This document shows, one piece after another, positions 27,261 to 35,860 of a DNA stretch of 64,000 bases; the stretch's first letter is position 1; each line of letters begins with the position of its first letter. A model generated the notes under the pieces. The model was not told the origin of the DNA. It did not search any database and was given only the letters and a program-made list of their open reading frames with translations. The translations under genes were made by a program, and so were the position numbers. This stretch comes from Agarivorans albus (GTDB lineage: Bacteria; Pseudomonadota; Gammaproteobacteria; Enterobacterales; Celerinatantimonadaceae). The stretch covers positions 3,793,501 through 3,857,500 of the forward strand of contig NZ_AP023032.1 of assembly GCF_019670105.1 (NCBI RefSeq), given 5' to 3'.

Positions 27261-29348
27261 CTAGTAAAAGTAGATGTTGTCTAGGTATACGCTGTCACTA
27301 GTGGTACCCCAAAGCTGCACACCAAGTTGCGATAAGCTGGCGGCATCAAAAGCACCGGGTTGAACCATATCTGCAAATACTAGCTCAACACTAATCCACT
27401 GCTCGGTTGCTACAGGCAGCATGGTATGGATAACCGGGCCACTGGCAGAGACAACCTGGAATACCGCTTGGCTAACACCACTGGTAGCATACATATCAAA
27501 GCGCAAGCCAGTCATGCCAGAAGCATTCACAACCCCATCTTGAATACCGTATTGAATGCCCGTTACGCCGCCTTCAACGCCATCTGGAATAATCTGCAAG
27601 CGAGCAACATTGTTACCTGCTACTTGAATCTCACTATGGCTTGGCGCATTCCACCAATTATCAGACCAATAAGAAATCGGTTTATCTACCTGTAAACTAT
27701 CACTGTATAAAACCAATACCTCATCATCGCTCACGCTAGCGACGTTTGCCGCAACGCTTGGCCCAGGGTTTTCTGCTACCAGCACAATCTCTAGGCTGGC
27801 ATCAGCTCCCAATAGCTGCTGATTTTTTTGCGCCGCACCGTAACCACTGGCATCGGCTTTAACCTTATGCTCGCCTTCTGCAAGATTAAGGAAAGCCACA
27901 CCACTGGCGTTAGTAGTTGCACTTTGCTCACCCACGCTCACCTGCGCTCCAGCAATGGCTTGAGAGGATTGGTTTACAACACTTACTGCTAACTCGAAGG
28001 TATTTGACTGGCCAGAGAAGTACAGGTTATCTAAGAACACTGCTTTACCCGGCTCTCCCCACAACTTAATGCCGGCCATAGTTAACGTTGCTGGGTTTAA
28101 TACGCCGTCACCTTCGCCATCAGCATCTTGCATTTCAGCAAAGGGAATTTGATAAGACACCCATTGCTCAGTTTGAGGAGAAATAACACTATACAAAGCT
28201 GAGCCATCACTGGAGACTAAGTGGATCTCCAGTTGACTAATGCCCGCCTCTAAATACAAATCTAGGTTCATATTCACGTGAGAAGAGGCATCAACGCTGC
28301 CATTTTCAATACCAAACTCGATACCAGTAACACCGCCTTCTACGCCCAATCCGGCAATCTCATAACGGGCATAGTTGTTATCATCAATCACTCCAGGCGA
28401 GTAAAATGGCGCATTCCACCAGTTGGAGTTCCACACCGATATATATTGGTCTTCATTTAAGCTATCGCTAAAAATCACTACTGCTTCGTTGTCGGCTAAG
28501 GCAGGTGGCTGTGGTGCAGCGCTACTTGGTTGGCTAGTCACTAACTCTTGGCTTAACATATAAATGTCTGTGAGCAACAAGCTATCACTGATGGTGCTAT
28601 CAAAAATTAAGCCTAGCCAAGTTAGCTGGCTAAAGCCATAGGGCAGAGGAACTTCCATTTCTACCCAACCATCTTCTAATGGCGTGCCGCTGCTCAAGGC
28701 GTAAGCAACTTTAGATTCAGGATTGCTTGGCCCTTGCAATACCACCTCTACCGCAGTAAAGGAATTGGCTTTTATCTTAAATCTAAGGTGGGTATAAGCA
28801 TCAATCGCTACCGCATTTTCAGGCTCATTCCCCCAAGCAATAGACGCTTTATTGCCCCAGGCGGTGCCACTGGTGATATTAACAACGCGACCCATACTTG
28901 CGTCATCAAGGTCACTAATTACACTGCCAGATCCCCAGTTATCTCCCCAGTGTTCAATGTTATACGAGCTATCATTGTCGGAGTGAAAAACATATAAAGG
29001 CCCGCTAACTGTTGGTTGCGCCTCCAAATTAATACTTACGCTTAAGCCTTGCTCACCAAGCTCTAGAGATTGTTGGTGAGTTTGATAGCCAGCCAAACTC
29101 ACGCTTAAGGAATAGCTACCAGCAGCTAGCTCAAAGCTAGAGTAACCTTGTTGATCACTTGTTTGAGCCTGCTCTGCAATGCTTACTTGAGCATCTGCTA
29201 ATGGTAATTGGCTATTTGCATCCACTACCGTGACAGCAACTTGATAAGCGTTTTGTGGCTCGGGGTCTGTCTCGCTGCTGCCTCCACACCCCAGCATTAA
29301 GGCACAACATATTGCCAAAAAGTAAATTTTGAGCATTTCAATCATCAC
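27261..29348 (-). CDS. Multi-module lipoprotein without a recognisable catalytic domain (probable glucan-binding)
   Basis: A 695-residue lipoprotein with lipobox LMLGC (Cys21). Modules in order: a carboxypeptidase-regulatory-like beta domain (about 35-110); a beta-sandwich CBM-like module (about 117-266); a second, different CBM-like module (about 288-446); a second regulatory-like domain (about 450-525); and a close relative of the third module (about 542-695). Modules three and five share SDSL, WNAP, GVEGGVTGI, a central strand with TEQW and a final LDN-Y-F block. No glycosidase motif is visible. It lies at the end of the minus-strand glucan genes, 133 bp after a GH16 gene. A surface glycan-binding role is inferred. 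The GTG at 29348 and an ATG three bases later share an AAGGA ribosome site. Confidence 0.75.
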   Translation of the reverse strand: MMIEMLKIYFLAICCALMLGCGGSSETDPEPQNAYQVAVTVVDANSQLPLADAQVSIAEQAQTSDQQGYSSFELAAGSYSLSVSLAGYQTHQQSLELGEQGLSVSINLEAQPTVSGPLYVFHSDNDSSYNIEHWGDNWGSGSVISDLDDASMGRVVNITSGTAWGNKASIAWGNEPENAVAIDAYTHLRFKIKANSFTAVEVVLQGPSNPESKVAYALSSGTPLEDGWVEMEVPLPYGFSQLTWLGLIFDSTISDSLLLTDIYMLSQELVTSQPSSAAPQPPALADNEAVVIFSDSLNEDQYISVWNSNWWNAPFYSPGVIDDNNYARYEIAGLGVEGGVTGIEFGIENGSVDASSHVNMNLDLYLEAGISQLEIHLVSSDGSALYSVISPQTEQWVSYQIPFAEMQDADGEGDGVLNPATLTMAGIKLWGEPGKAVFLDNLYFSGQSNTFELAVSVVNQSSQAIAGAQVSVGEQSATTNASGVAFLNLAEGEHKVKADASGYGAAQKNQQLLGADASLEIVLVAENPGPSVAANVASVSDDEVLVLYSDSLQVDKPISYWSDNWWNAPSHSEIQVAGNNVARLQIIPDGVEGGVTGIQYGIQDGVVNASGMTGLRFDMYATSGVSQAVFQVVSASGPVIHTMLPVATEQWISVELVFADMVQPGAFDAASLSQLGVQLWGTTSDSVYLDNIYFY

Positions 29349-29427
29349 TAATATCCTTATTAATTTTAATAAATTTCAGGTGCAAAAGTGCCTACCCGAT
29401 TGGGGACAGCAAGGCGAAAGGTAAAGC

Positions 29428-29456
29428 TTGGCTAAGCGCAAAAAGGCTTAGCCAAA
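29428..29456 (-). terminator. Hairpin between the GH16 and the 695-residue lipoprotein genes
   Basis: TTGGCTAAGC pairs with GCTTAGCCAA around a short A-rich loop. The T-tract on the minus strand is weak, so partial termination or mRNA stabilisation is more likely than a full stop. Confidence 0.45.
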
Positions 29457-29481
29457 AATGAAATAGCGCTTAAATCAGCGC

Positions 29482-30813
29482 TTATTTGAAGTGTTTACGA
29501 CGAAAAACCAGCAGACCAGCTAAACCAAGCAAAGTTGCTAAGCCAAAGCTGCCACCACCCGAATCACCATCTGATTGACCATCAACAGGCTCACTGCTTG
29601 CTTGCACAGTAAAATCTAAACCATCGCGGGTGCTAAGTTGGCTATCAGCGTTATGCTCTAGGCTTACTTGCAGGGAGTAGCTGCCATCAAGCATTGACGC
29701 AGGGTCAAACTGCAAAGTGGTTCCCTGCATAATTGGACTAGGTAGTTCATCGGTTTGCCAATACAAACTGTAATTGTCGAGTGGCTCTTCACCCTGCTCA
29801 ATATTGGCAGTTACCGTAACCATGCCGGCAGCAGGGTCGACTAAGCGGGTATCATTACCTGCTTGAGTAAGGCTAAGTTCAACACTGGCTAAACTGTCGC
29901 TAGGCTCAGAATCATCGGCACGGGGCGCATTTTCATCACAGTAGCTAGCATCGCTGCTATCGCTAAATTGGCAATGGGCAATGTAATCGACTTCCATAGT
30001 GGCAAGCGCTAAATTGGGATCGATAAAACCACCTAAATTGCCGCCCATAGCCAGATTAAGCAGTACAAACATAGGCTCTTGATATTGGTTGCAGCCACTA
30101 ATATTCTGGCTAACTACCAAGGTCTCATCAACGTAAAAGTCTATTTTGTCTTCGCTCCACTCCATGGCGTATTTGTGCCAATTTAATACATCGCTACCAC
30201 CGTTTGGATAAGTATAACGATGCTCTTCACCACAGCCTGATACATTAAAGAAGTTGGTAATATAGGTATTTGGCTCATTAGAAAACCATTCCCATACATC
30301 TATTTCACCTGCCCCAACATTTGGCCAATTTACATTATCGCCATCACCCTTTATTGGCTGCTCGGCAATGCGGTTTTCTAACATCCAAAACGCTGGCCAA
30401 GTACCCGCTTCTAGGTTGTGAAAACGGATCCTCGATTCAATACGACCATACAGAAACTCTCGTTTGTCTTTTGAATTTAAGCGCCCTGAGGTCCAGGTTT
30501 TTTGTTGACCGCCTAAAGTTGCACAGTTTTGAGTCTTTTTGCGGGCGATAATTTTTAAGCTACCTTCCGATACCTCATAGTTGCGCTCATCAGAGTAATC
30601 ATCGTCGGTATAACATTGCACTTCGTTGTTATAGTTTGCTTGAGTTTGAGCGGTCCAATTGCTCCAATTTACCCGGCTACCATCAAAGGTGTCGATCCAC
30701 TGTACTTCCCAGCCGGCTTGCGCCGATGAAGTAGCTGCAAAAAACAAACCAGCCAACAGCGTTGCTTTTTTAGCAACTGTAAAACGGCTTACTGCATCGT
30801 CTTGAGAAAACAT
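29482..30813 (-). CDS. Secreted GH16 endo-beta-1,3-glucanase with GlyGly-CTERM tail
   Basis: A 443-residue secreted protein: signal peptide (about 1-33, ending AQA), GH16 catalytic domain (about 36-295) and a C-terminal extension. The catalytic motif is GEIDVWEW, with E170 as nucleophile, D172 and E175 as acid/base. TWPAFWML precedes it, as in laminarinase-type GH16. A short Ser/Asp linker and a beta domain follow. The end (GGGSFGLATLLGLAGLLVF then Arg-Arg-Lys) is a GlyGly-CTERM/rhombosortase signal, which is expected to be cut during surface export. The exact substrate is inferred from context. An in-frame GTG at 30858 is rejected in favour of the ATG at 30813, which gives a normal signal peptide. 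Confidence 0.88.
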   Translation of the reverse strand: MFSQDDAVSRFTVAKKATLLAGLFFAATSSAQAGWEVQWIDTFDGSRVNWSNWTAQTQANYNNEVQCYTDDDYSDERNYEVSEGSLKIIARKKTQNCATLGGQQKTWTSGRLNSKDKREFLYGRIESRIRFHNLEAGTWPAFWMLENRIAEQPIKGDGDNVNWPNVGAGEIDVWEWFSNEPNTYITNFFNVSGCGEEHRYTYPNGGSDVLNWHKYAMEWSEDKIDFYVDETLVVSQNISGCNQYQEPMFVLLNLAMGGNLGGFIDPNLALATMEVDYIAHCQFSDSSDASYCDENAPRADDSEPSDSLASVELSLTQAGNDTRLVDPAAGMVTVTANIEQGEEPLDNYSLYWQTDELPSPIMQGTTLQFDPASMLDGSYSLQVSLEHNADSQLSTRDGLDFTVQASSEPVDGQSDGDSGGGSFGLATLLGLAGLLVFRRKHFK

Positions 30814-30883
30814 CTTGCTTACTATCCTTGAGTTAAGCTGAGCCGTTTTGCTAGCCACGCAGATCGCAGCCGAGCAAAGGGCT

Positions 30884-30924
30884 AAATAAAAAAGGCGATG
30901 ATCAAACAGGTTTAATCATCGCCT
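30884..30924 (-). terminator. Intrinsic terminator after the GH17 gene
   Basis: A 10-bp stem AGGCGATGAT (30893-30902) / ATCATCGCCT (30915-30924). On the minus strand it is followed by TTTTTTATTT. It lies 50 bp after the GH17 stop and about 80 bp before the secreted GH16 start. Confidence 0.75.
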
Positions 30925-30973
30925 CTGGCTTACGCGCTAACGACTGGTACGCTAGCTAATGGTTAGAGGCGCT

Positions 30974-32866
30974 TTACTCCAACCAAGAAATGTTACGAAT
31001 TTCTATGTTGCTTAAGGTTGGCGCACTGCCACCTGATTCAGCATAAAGATCCGCAATAGTGAACGGTGAGTTAACCACGCTAAGATCAGCAGCAGCAAAG
31101 TTAGAGAAGCTGCTTAAGCTAATAGTGTGTTCAACCCACTGGTCAGTTAGGGTGTAACCTTGGCCATCGTTAAAGCGAACCCAATGATTAGTGCCGCCCG
31201 AGGCCGTTGTTTGGAAACCAAGGTAGAAGCCATAAGCAGCATCGCCTTTAATTTCGAAAGTGATTTGGGTAGAGCTTGAAAGGTTACTAGTTTGTCCAGG
31301 AATACCTACGCCAGCTCCCCAACCCCAATCTTTGGCAGTAGCAGGATCTGAAGCAATGGTTAATACGCCAGTGGCATCATCTACGCCAGCCCAAGCGGTA
31401 GCAGGGCTGTCCCAACCATAGGCAACCGCACCTTCGTATAAGGCAGTATTCAATACTACAAACTCACCTTCTTCAGGAGGGGTAACAACAGGTGCATAAG
31501 GAGGTGGTAAAATAGTCGCCATTAAAGTATCAAAGTCACCGCCAAAGCTAGCAGTAAACGACGATACATCACCGCGGGTTAAACCAGCGCTGTTTAAGGC
31601 CTCTACTTTATCCCAAGCTAGGTACTTAACATTGCCGTCAATATCAATTAAGCCAAAGTGTTTTTCTGAGTGGCCCGGGTTGCTTTCATCGCCCTTCCAT
31701 GGCTCGTCAAAGGCTTGGAAGAAAAACAGTGACGCACCAAAATCGTTGGAGAAAGTACGCATTGCATCATAAAATGCTTTTTGCTTGTACTCGTCGGCAG
31801 CTTGAGTGCCGCCGGCACCAAAGTTTTCATTTGAAACCGTAGACCAGCCCGTTTCACCGATGTGAATTTGCTTGCTCGAATCAATGGTATTGATAAAGTC
31901 TTGCGCCACTTTAATTTGTGACACGGTATGCAAGTAGGCTTTATCCATTGCTGAATCAACTTGCTCCTGCACGGTTAAATCTTGCTCGCTGGCAGGTACT
32001 TTCCAATCGGCTGAAAAAGTAGGGTCGTAAAGCGTGTCGTGGTGAGCGTAGGTATGTAAAGACACATAGTCTACTGCTTCAATCAATGCGATAAGATCTG
32101 CTTGTTCACCAATGTTGGCACTGTCGTCGATGCCTGCCCATACCGCATGGTTATCAGAACTGGTAATCCAAATATTGGCTACCGAAGGGTTCTCAGATTT
32201 CCATTGCTGTAAGTCGTTAACGTGACCAAGGATAATGCCAGGTACCACGTGGTATTCTGCCCAATTAACCATTGCTTCATTACCCACCGCAATCACTTTG
32301 ATGATTTCTGGGTAAGCTAAGGCAAGCTCTTTGGCTTTAGCCATTTCTAAAGCATTTTCAGGGTTCTCTTGATCGTGAATCACTGGTTGATCAGTCCATG
32401 AGTTTAGGGCATCAATCCATACCCCTAACTGCACGTACATTTCAAAAGATTCATCTTCGGCCATTAGCTCGGCAATGGCTTGTAATAGGTTCTCGGTATT
32501 GCTTTTACCATCAAGGCCAATGAAACCCTGAGTATTGTAGGTGCGGAGCATTTTTATGCCCATGGCCGATAAAATTTGCATGTCTTCTTTATGCATATCA
32601 ACCGTAGGTACATTAACGCCACTTTCGCGTACTGTTGAACGCCAAGCACCATAAGAAATCGCTAAGTAATCGGGGTTACCCAAAATTACATCGCCGTTTA
32701 GAGCGCTAGGATAAACGCTACCAGGGCCAGGTTGAGGAGCAAGCTCGGTGCCAGTTCCAGGGCCAGTTCCCGGATCACCCAAATCATTCAGGGGCTCATC
32801 GGCACAAGCCACCACTAATACCGACATGGCGGCCAGCAAAATTGATTTTAAACTACATATTTTCAT
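30974..32866 (-). CDS. GH17 beta-1,3-glucanase lipoprotein with C-terminal binding module
   Basis: A 630-residue lipoprotein with lipobox LVVAC (Cys21) and a Gly/Pro/Thr linker. The GH17 TIM barrel spans about 62-465. The acid/base lies in IAVGNEAMV (E197) and the nucleophile in HIGETGWST (E338), both placed as in the family. A CBM-like beta-sandwich occupies about 490-630. GH17 enzymes cut beta-1,3-glucans; laminarin loci of marine bacteria typically pair GH17 with GH16 and GH30. The frame extends to 32965, but the ATG at 32866 has a GGTGG ribosome site and the lipoprotein signal directly after it. Confidence 0.87.
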   Translation of the reverse strand: MKICSLKSILLAAMSVLVVACADEPLNDLGDPGTGPGTGTELAPQPGPGSVYPSALNGDVILGNPDYLAISYGAWRSTVRESGVNVPTVDMHKEDMQILSAMGIKMLRTYNTQGFIGLDGKSNTENLLQAIAELMAEDESFEMYVQLGVWIDALNSWTDQPVIHDQENPENALEMAKAKELALAYPEIIKVIAVGNEAMVNWAEYHVVPGIILGHVNDLQQWKSENPSVANIWITSSDNHAVWAGIDDSANIGEQADLIALIEAVDYVSLHTYAHHDTLYDPTFSADWKVPASEQDLTVQEQVDSAMDKAYLHTVSQIKVAQDFINTIDSSKQIHIGETGWSTVSNENFGAGGTQAADEYKQKAFYDAMRTFSNDFGASLFFFQAFDEPWKGDESNPGHSEKHFGLIDIDGNVKYLAWDKVEALNSAGLTRGDVSSFTASFGGDFDTLMATILPPPYAPVVTPPEEGEFVVLNTALYEGAVAYGWDSPATAWAGVDDATGVLTIASDPATAKDWGWGAGVGIPGQTSNLSSSTQITFEIKGDAAYGFYLGFQTTASGGTNHWVRFNDGQGYTLTDQWVEHTISLSSFSNFAAADLSVVNSPFTIADLYAESGGSAPTLSNIEIRNISWLE

Positions 32867-32955
32867 CTTTTTTCCACCAGTTAAATTGAAACAATTAACC
32901 TGATACTTCCTTGAAAATGAGAATACGTTTAGCGCATTCTCGGTGACGGATAAAT

Positions 32956-32983
32956 GCAGGGGCACTTAGCAAAATGCCCCTGC
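32956..32983 (-). terminator. Hairpin between the 770-residue lipoprotein and GH17 genes
   Basis: A perfect 9-bp stem GCAGGGGCA (32956-32964) / TGCCCCTGC (32975-32983), 10 bp beyond the upstream gene's stop. There is no T-tract, so it more likely caps an mRNA end or attenuates than terminates fully. Confidence 0.5.
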
Positions 32984-32992
32984 AATCTAAGC

Positions 32993-35305
32993 TTACGGTT
33001 GAGCGCTAAAGCTGATGTTGTCGAAATACATAACAGTATCAGCAGGGCGAACCTCTACGATGGGGTCATCAAAGTCTGGGAATACCACAACTTCAACCAT
33101 ATCTCCTTGTGCAGCAGCCGCGGCAAACTCTGGGTGCTGACTAAAATCAAAAGTCAGCTCTTCCCATTCGCCCACCTTAGTATTGCTCGCAAGAATCTCT
33201 GCTCCCCATTGGTTAGCCGCTGCTAACTTAAGGCGTACTGCGCTGATTTTGTCTTTATAAACCATCATTTTCACAGTGCTGTTGCTAGCGTTAAGCTCAA
33301 AACCTTCTACTGATCGAGTCACTGTGCCAGCCCATGGTGCTCCCGCTGCGCGAGCGGTAATTTTGGCTACCGTAGCAGAGCCGTTAATGCCAGAGGTATC
33401 AGGGTTAGCAACAAACTCAATAACTGGGTTGTCGTCGTTTTCAAATACTTCCCAACTTAGTGTTTTGGTTTCGAAATCTATGCCTTCATCGATAGTTACC
33501 GTGTTGTCATCACCAGCGATTGGCGCTTCGGTACCGCCAGTGGAAGAGACTTGAACGTTGTCGACTAAGTATTTAGAACCGATGCCCGTTCCCCATGCTG
33601 GAAAAATCATCACTACGTCAATAGCGCTTGGATCTAGTCCTGCATTTTGTAACTCCGCTAAGTCAAAGCTGTAGTGCTTCCAAGTATCTAGCTCTGGAAG
33701 CTCGGCTAAACTCAGTTCTGCGAAGTTAGCTCCGCCGTTTGATTCAACTTTAAACTTCCAATCGGTTGCGCCACCTTCAGCGGTCAATTTCAAGTCAAAC
33801 GAGATAGACCCACCGTTTGCCCAAGCACTCGCATCAATAGGCGTTCCGTTGGTAGCGCCGTGATCGGCACGGCTACTAAAGCCATTAACCTGTTCGCCAA
33901 CTACTTCAAACTCGGTGGCTGCTCCATAGCTATCATCGCTATCGGTCACCACGGCTGGTGTGGTACCGCCACAACAATCCCAGGCGATCCAACTTGGGTT
34001 AGCGGCATCATTGAAAATTACCACTGAGTCACCTTCAGGCGGGTCAACTGGGTCAACTGGGTCAACTGGGTCAACTGGGTCAACTGGGTCAACTGGGTCA
34101 GTCGTGTCTTCTTGTTCTACAAAGGTCACGTCATCCCAGTAAAAAATTTTGTCTTCACTGGCGTCCACTAAGAAGTCGAAGAAAATTGATTTTTTGTTAA
34201 AGGTATATTCTGGATTAAGTTGCTGGGTACCATCTGCAACATTGGTAAAGTCGAAGCTAAGTTTTTCCCAGGCAGCCGCCACAGTAGTGTAAACAAGTAC
34301 CTCGGCAGTTTGTGTATCGTCGTCTGCATTCTCTACTTTAAGCAGCACTGGTACGCCCGATTCTGGTGAATACACCCACACACTTATAATGCTGCGATCT
34401 TGGGTAATGGCTAAGGTGGCCGTATCGCCCAGTGTGGTGCCAGCCCAGTCTTCTGCAGCCGCTGCTTTGGTAGTTTTAATTACCGTAGCACTAGTGCTGT
34501 AAGCGGTAATGCCATTTAAGGCTGGATTAGCTGCGGCTAACTCGGTTACCGCACCACCAAAATCTGTCATGGGTAAATCTAATGATAGTTTTGTTCCGCT
34601 GTCAGCATCTGGGTTAGTTGGTTCTACCGGATCAACAGGGTCGGTGGTATTACCGTCTGCCACAAACTCTACATTGTCTACGCGGTAAACTGCGCCTTCA
34701 CCTTCTCCCCAAGCTGGGTAGATTAAGATGTTATCAATGCTGCTTAGGTCTAAACCTTGGGTCGCTAAGTCTGCAAGGTTCACACTAACGTGCTGCCAAG
34801 TATCTAACACCGGCGCGGTGATCATTATTTCAACTTCTTCACCACCGGCGTCATTTTGAATGCCGCCATTACTTTCTAATTTTACCGCCCAGTTCACATC
34901 ACCTGGGCTGGCTGTCATTTTAAGGTCAAACTCCAAAGTACCGGTGCTTTCCATTGCACTCGCGTCTAAAGCACCACGTTCACTATCACGAACAAAACCT
35001 AACACCGCAGGCTGAGCATTAATCGCAAACTCGGTGACCATGCCGTAGTCACTAAGCTCAATTGGATTCGTTGGTGTGGTACCACCACAGCAGTCCCATG
35101 CAGGCCAATAAGGGTTTATCGCATCATTAAACACCAGCAGGTCGTTGCCTACTGGATCAGTTGGCTCAACCGGATCGGTAGGCTCTACTGGATTTGCGGG
35201 GGTTTCGCCATTTACTACTTCGTCAGCACAACCACTTAACGCAAGAGCCAAAGCGGCAGCTAATACCGTATTGGCCAGTTTGAATTTGCTATTTGTCACT
35301 GTCAT
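32993..35305 (-). CDS. Four-module surface lipoprotein (probable beta-glucan-binding protein)
   Basis: A 770-residue lipoprotein with lipobox ALSGC (Cys26). Modules alternate A-B-A-B. The A modules (about 55-214 and 427-586) each begin with the unusual WDCCGGTTP block and end with a VDNV strand. The B modules (about 238-396 and 612-769) share WAGT, a strand of the form VWVYS or KMMVYK, a FDF strand and a final YWDD or YFDN. Linkers are Pro-Val-Asp or Pro-Val-Glu-Pro-Thr-Asp repeats, the second encoded by a 9-bp DNA repeat. No catalytic motif is seen. The C-terminal module of the GH16 at 48603 is of the B type. It is first in the minus-strand glucan operon, 72 bp behind a LacI-type operator. 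Confidence 0.78.
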   Translation of the reverse strand: MTVTNSKFKLANTVLAAALALALSGCADEVVNGETPANPVEPTDPVEPTDPVGNDLLVFNDAINPYWPAWDCCGGTTPTNPIELSDYGMVTEFAINAQPAVLGFVRDSERGALDASAMESTGTLEFDLKMTASPGDVNWAVKLESNGGIQNDAGGEEVEIMITAPVLDTWQHVSVNLADLATQGLDLSSIDNILIYPAWGEGEGAVYRVDNVEFVADGNTTDPVDPVEPTNPDADSGTKLSLDLPMTDFGGAVTELAAANPALNGITAYSTSATVIKTTKAAAAEDWAGTTLGDTATLAITQDRSIISVWVYSPESGVPVLLKVENADDDTQTAEVLVYTTVAAAWEKLSFDFTNVADGTQQLNPEYTFNKKSIFFDFLVDASEDKIFYWDDVTFVEQEDTTDPVDPVDPVDPVDPVDPVDPPEGDSVVIFNDAANPSWIAWDCCGGTTPAVVTDSDDSYGAATEFEVVGEQVNGFSSRADHGATNGTPIDASAWANGGSISFDLKLTAEGGATDWKFKVESNGGANFAELSLAELPELDTWKHYSFDLAELQNAGLDPSAIDVVMIFPAWGTGIGSKYLVDNVQVSSTGGTEAPIAGDDNTVTIDEGIDFETKTLSWEVFENDDNPVIEFVANPDTSGINGSATVAKITARAAGAPWAGTVTRSVEGFELNASNSTVKMMVYKDKISAVRLKLAAANQWGAEILASNTKVGEWEELTFDFSQHPEFAAAAAQGDMVEVVVFPDFDDPIVEVRPADTVMYFDNISFSAQP
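34041..34100. repeat. 9-bp tandem repeat (GGGTCAACT) in a lipoprotein linker
   Basis: About 6.7 copies of a 9-bp unit encode the Pro-Val-Asp linker between modules B1 and A2. In-frame copy-number change would alter only linker length. Confidence 0.9.
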
Positions 35306-35376
35306 TCCATGTGTCCTTGATAGTTATTAACATCATGTTTTAACTAAAAAACGGATTATTTTTGGCTCTCAAAAAA

Positions 35377-35388
35377 GAAAGCGCTTAC
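35377..35388. promoter_or_regulatory. LacI-type operator upstream of the 770-residue lipoprotein gene
   Basis: GAAAGCGCTTAC, 72 bp upstream of the minus-strand start. The 555-bp divergent gap 35306-35860 holds this site, a degenerate one at 35554 and a perfect one at 35761, with no gene. Confidence 0.75.
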
Positions 35389-35553
35389 TTTTTATTGCTA
35401 AAAAAATGACTTTTCAGCCAGTGTTCTTGTCCATGAATTTGTTTAGAGCGCAATGCTACATCGCCATTACACGTATAAATAAACAACAGCTAACGGAATC
35501 TGTACAGCGTTACCGCAAGGCTTAATTAAAAATATTGAGGCTCATCACGAAAA

Positions 35554-35565
35554 GTAAGCGTTTTC
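35554..35565. promoter_or_regulatory. Degenerate LacI-type operator in the divergent glucan promoter
   Basis: GTAAGCGTTTTC differs from the palindrome at one central position. It lies midway between two better sites (177 and 207 bp away). Confidence 0.5.
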
Positions 35566-35760
35566 AAAATATTGTTAATACAAATCCTATGAAAAGCTTA
35601 TCAAGATCAAACGCGCATGGCTTAAATCCCAAGGAAATAGTGTATTTTCCACTCGTAAACACCCCTAATTAGGTAAAAACCGAGCTAAATGTGACCCAAG
35701 TAGAAAAATAACCGCCTTTAGATTGCCTACATTTCGATTCTAAAATAGAGTGCCACAAAA

Positions 35761-35772
35761 GAAAGCGCTTTC
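35761..35772. promoter_or_regulatory. LacI-type operator upstream of the family-5 binding protein gene
   Basis: GAAAGCGCTTTC, a perfect 12-bp palindrome 89 bp upstream of the binding-protein start at 35861. Confidence 0.75.
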
Positions 35773-35860
35773 TTTTTGGCTCTTAAGACTTATAGTGTGG
35801 ACCTTAAGGATTAATAAGAAAGCGTACCTAGCGAGAGTGCCGATAAAAAAGGATTATCTA

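Noticed and set aside
33960-34142. A repeat-rich plus-strand frame (Thr-Gly-Ser repeats)
   Set aside because: It is the antisense shadow of the Pro-Val-Asp linker of the 770-residue lipoprotein.
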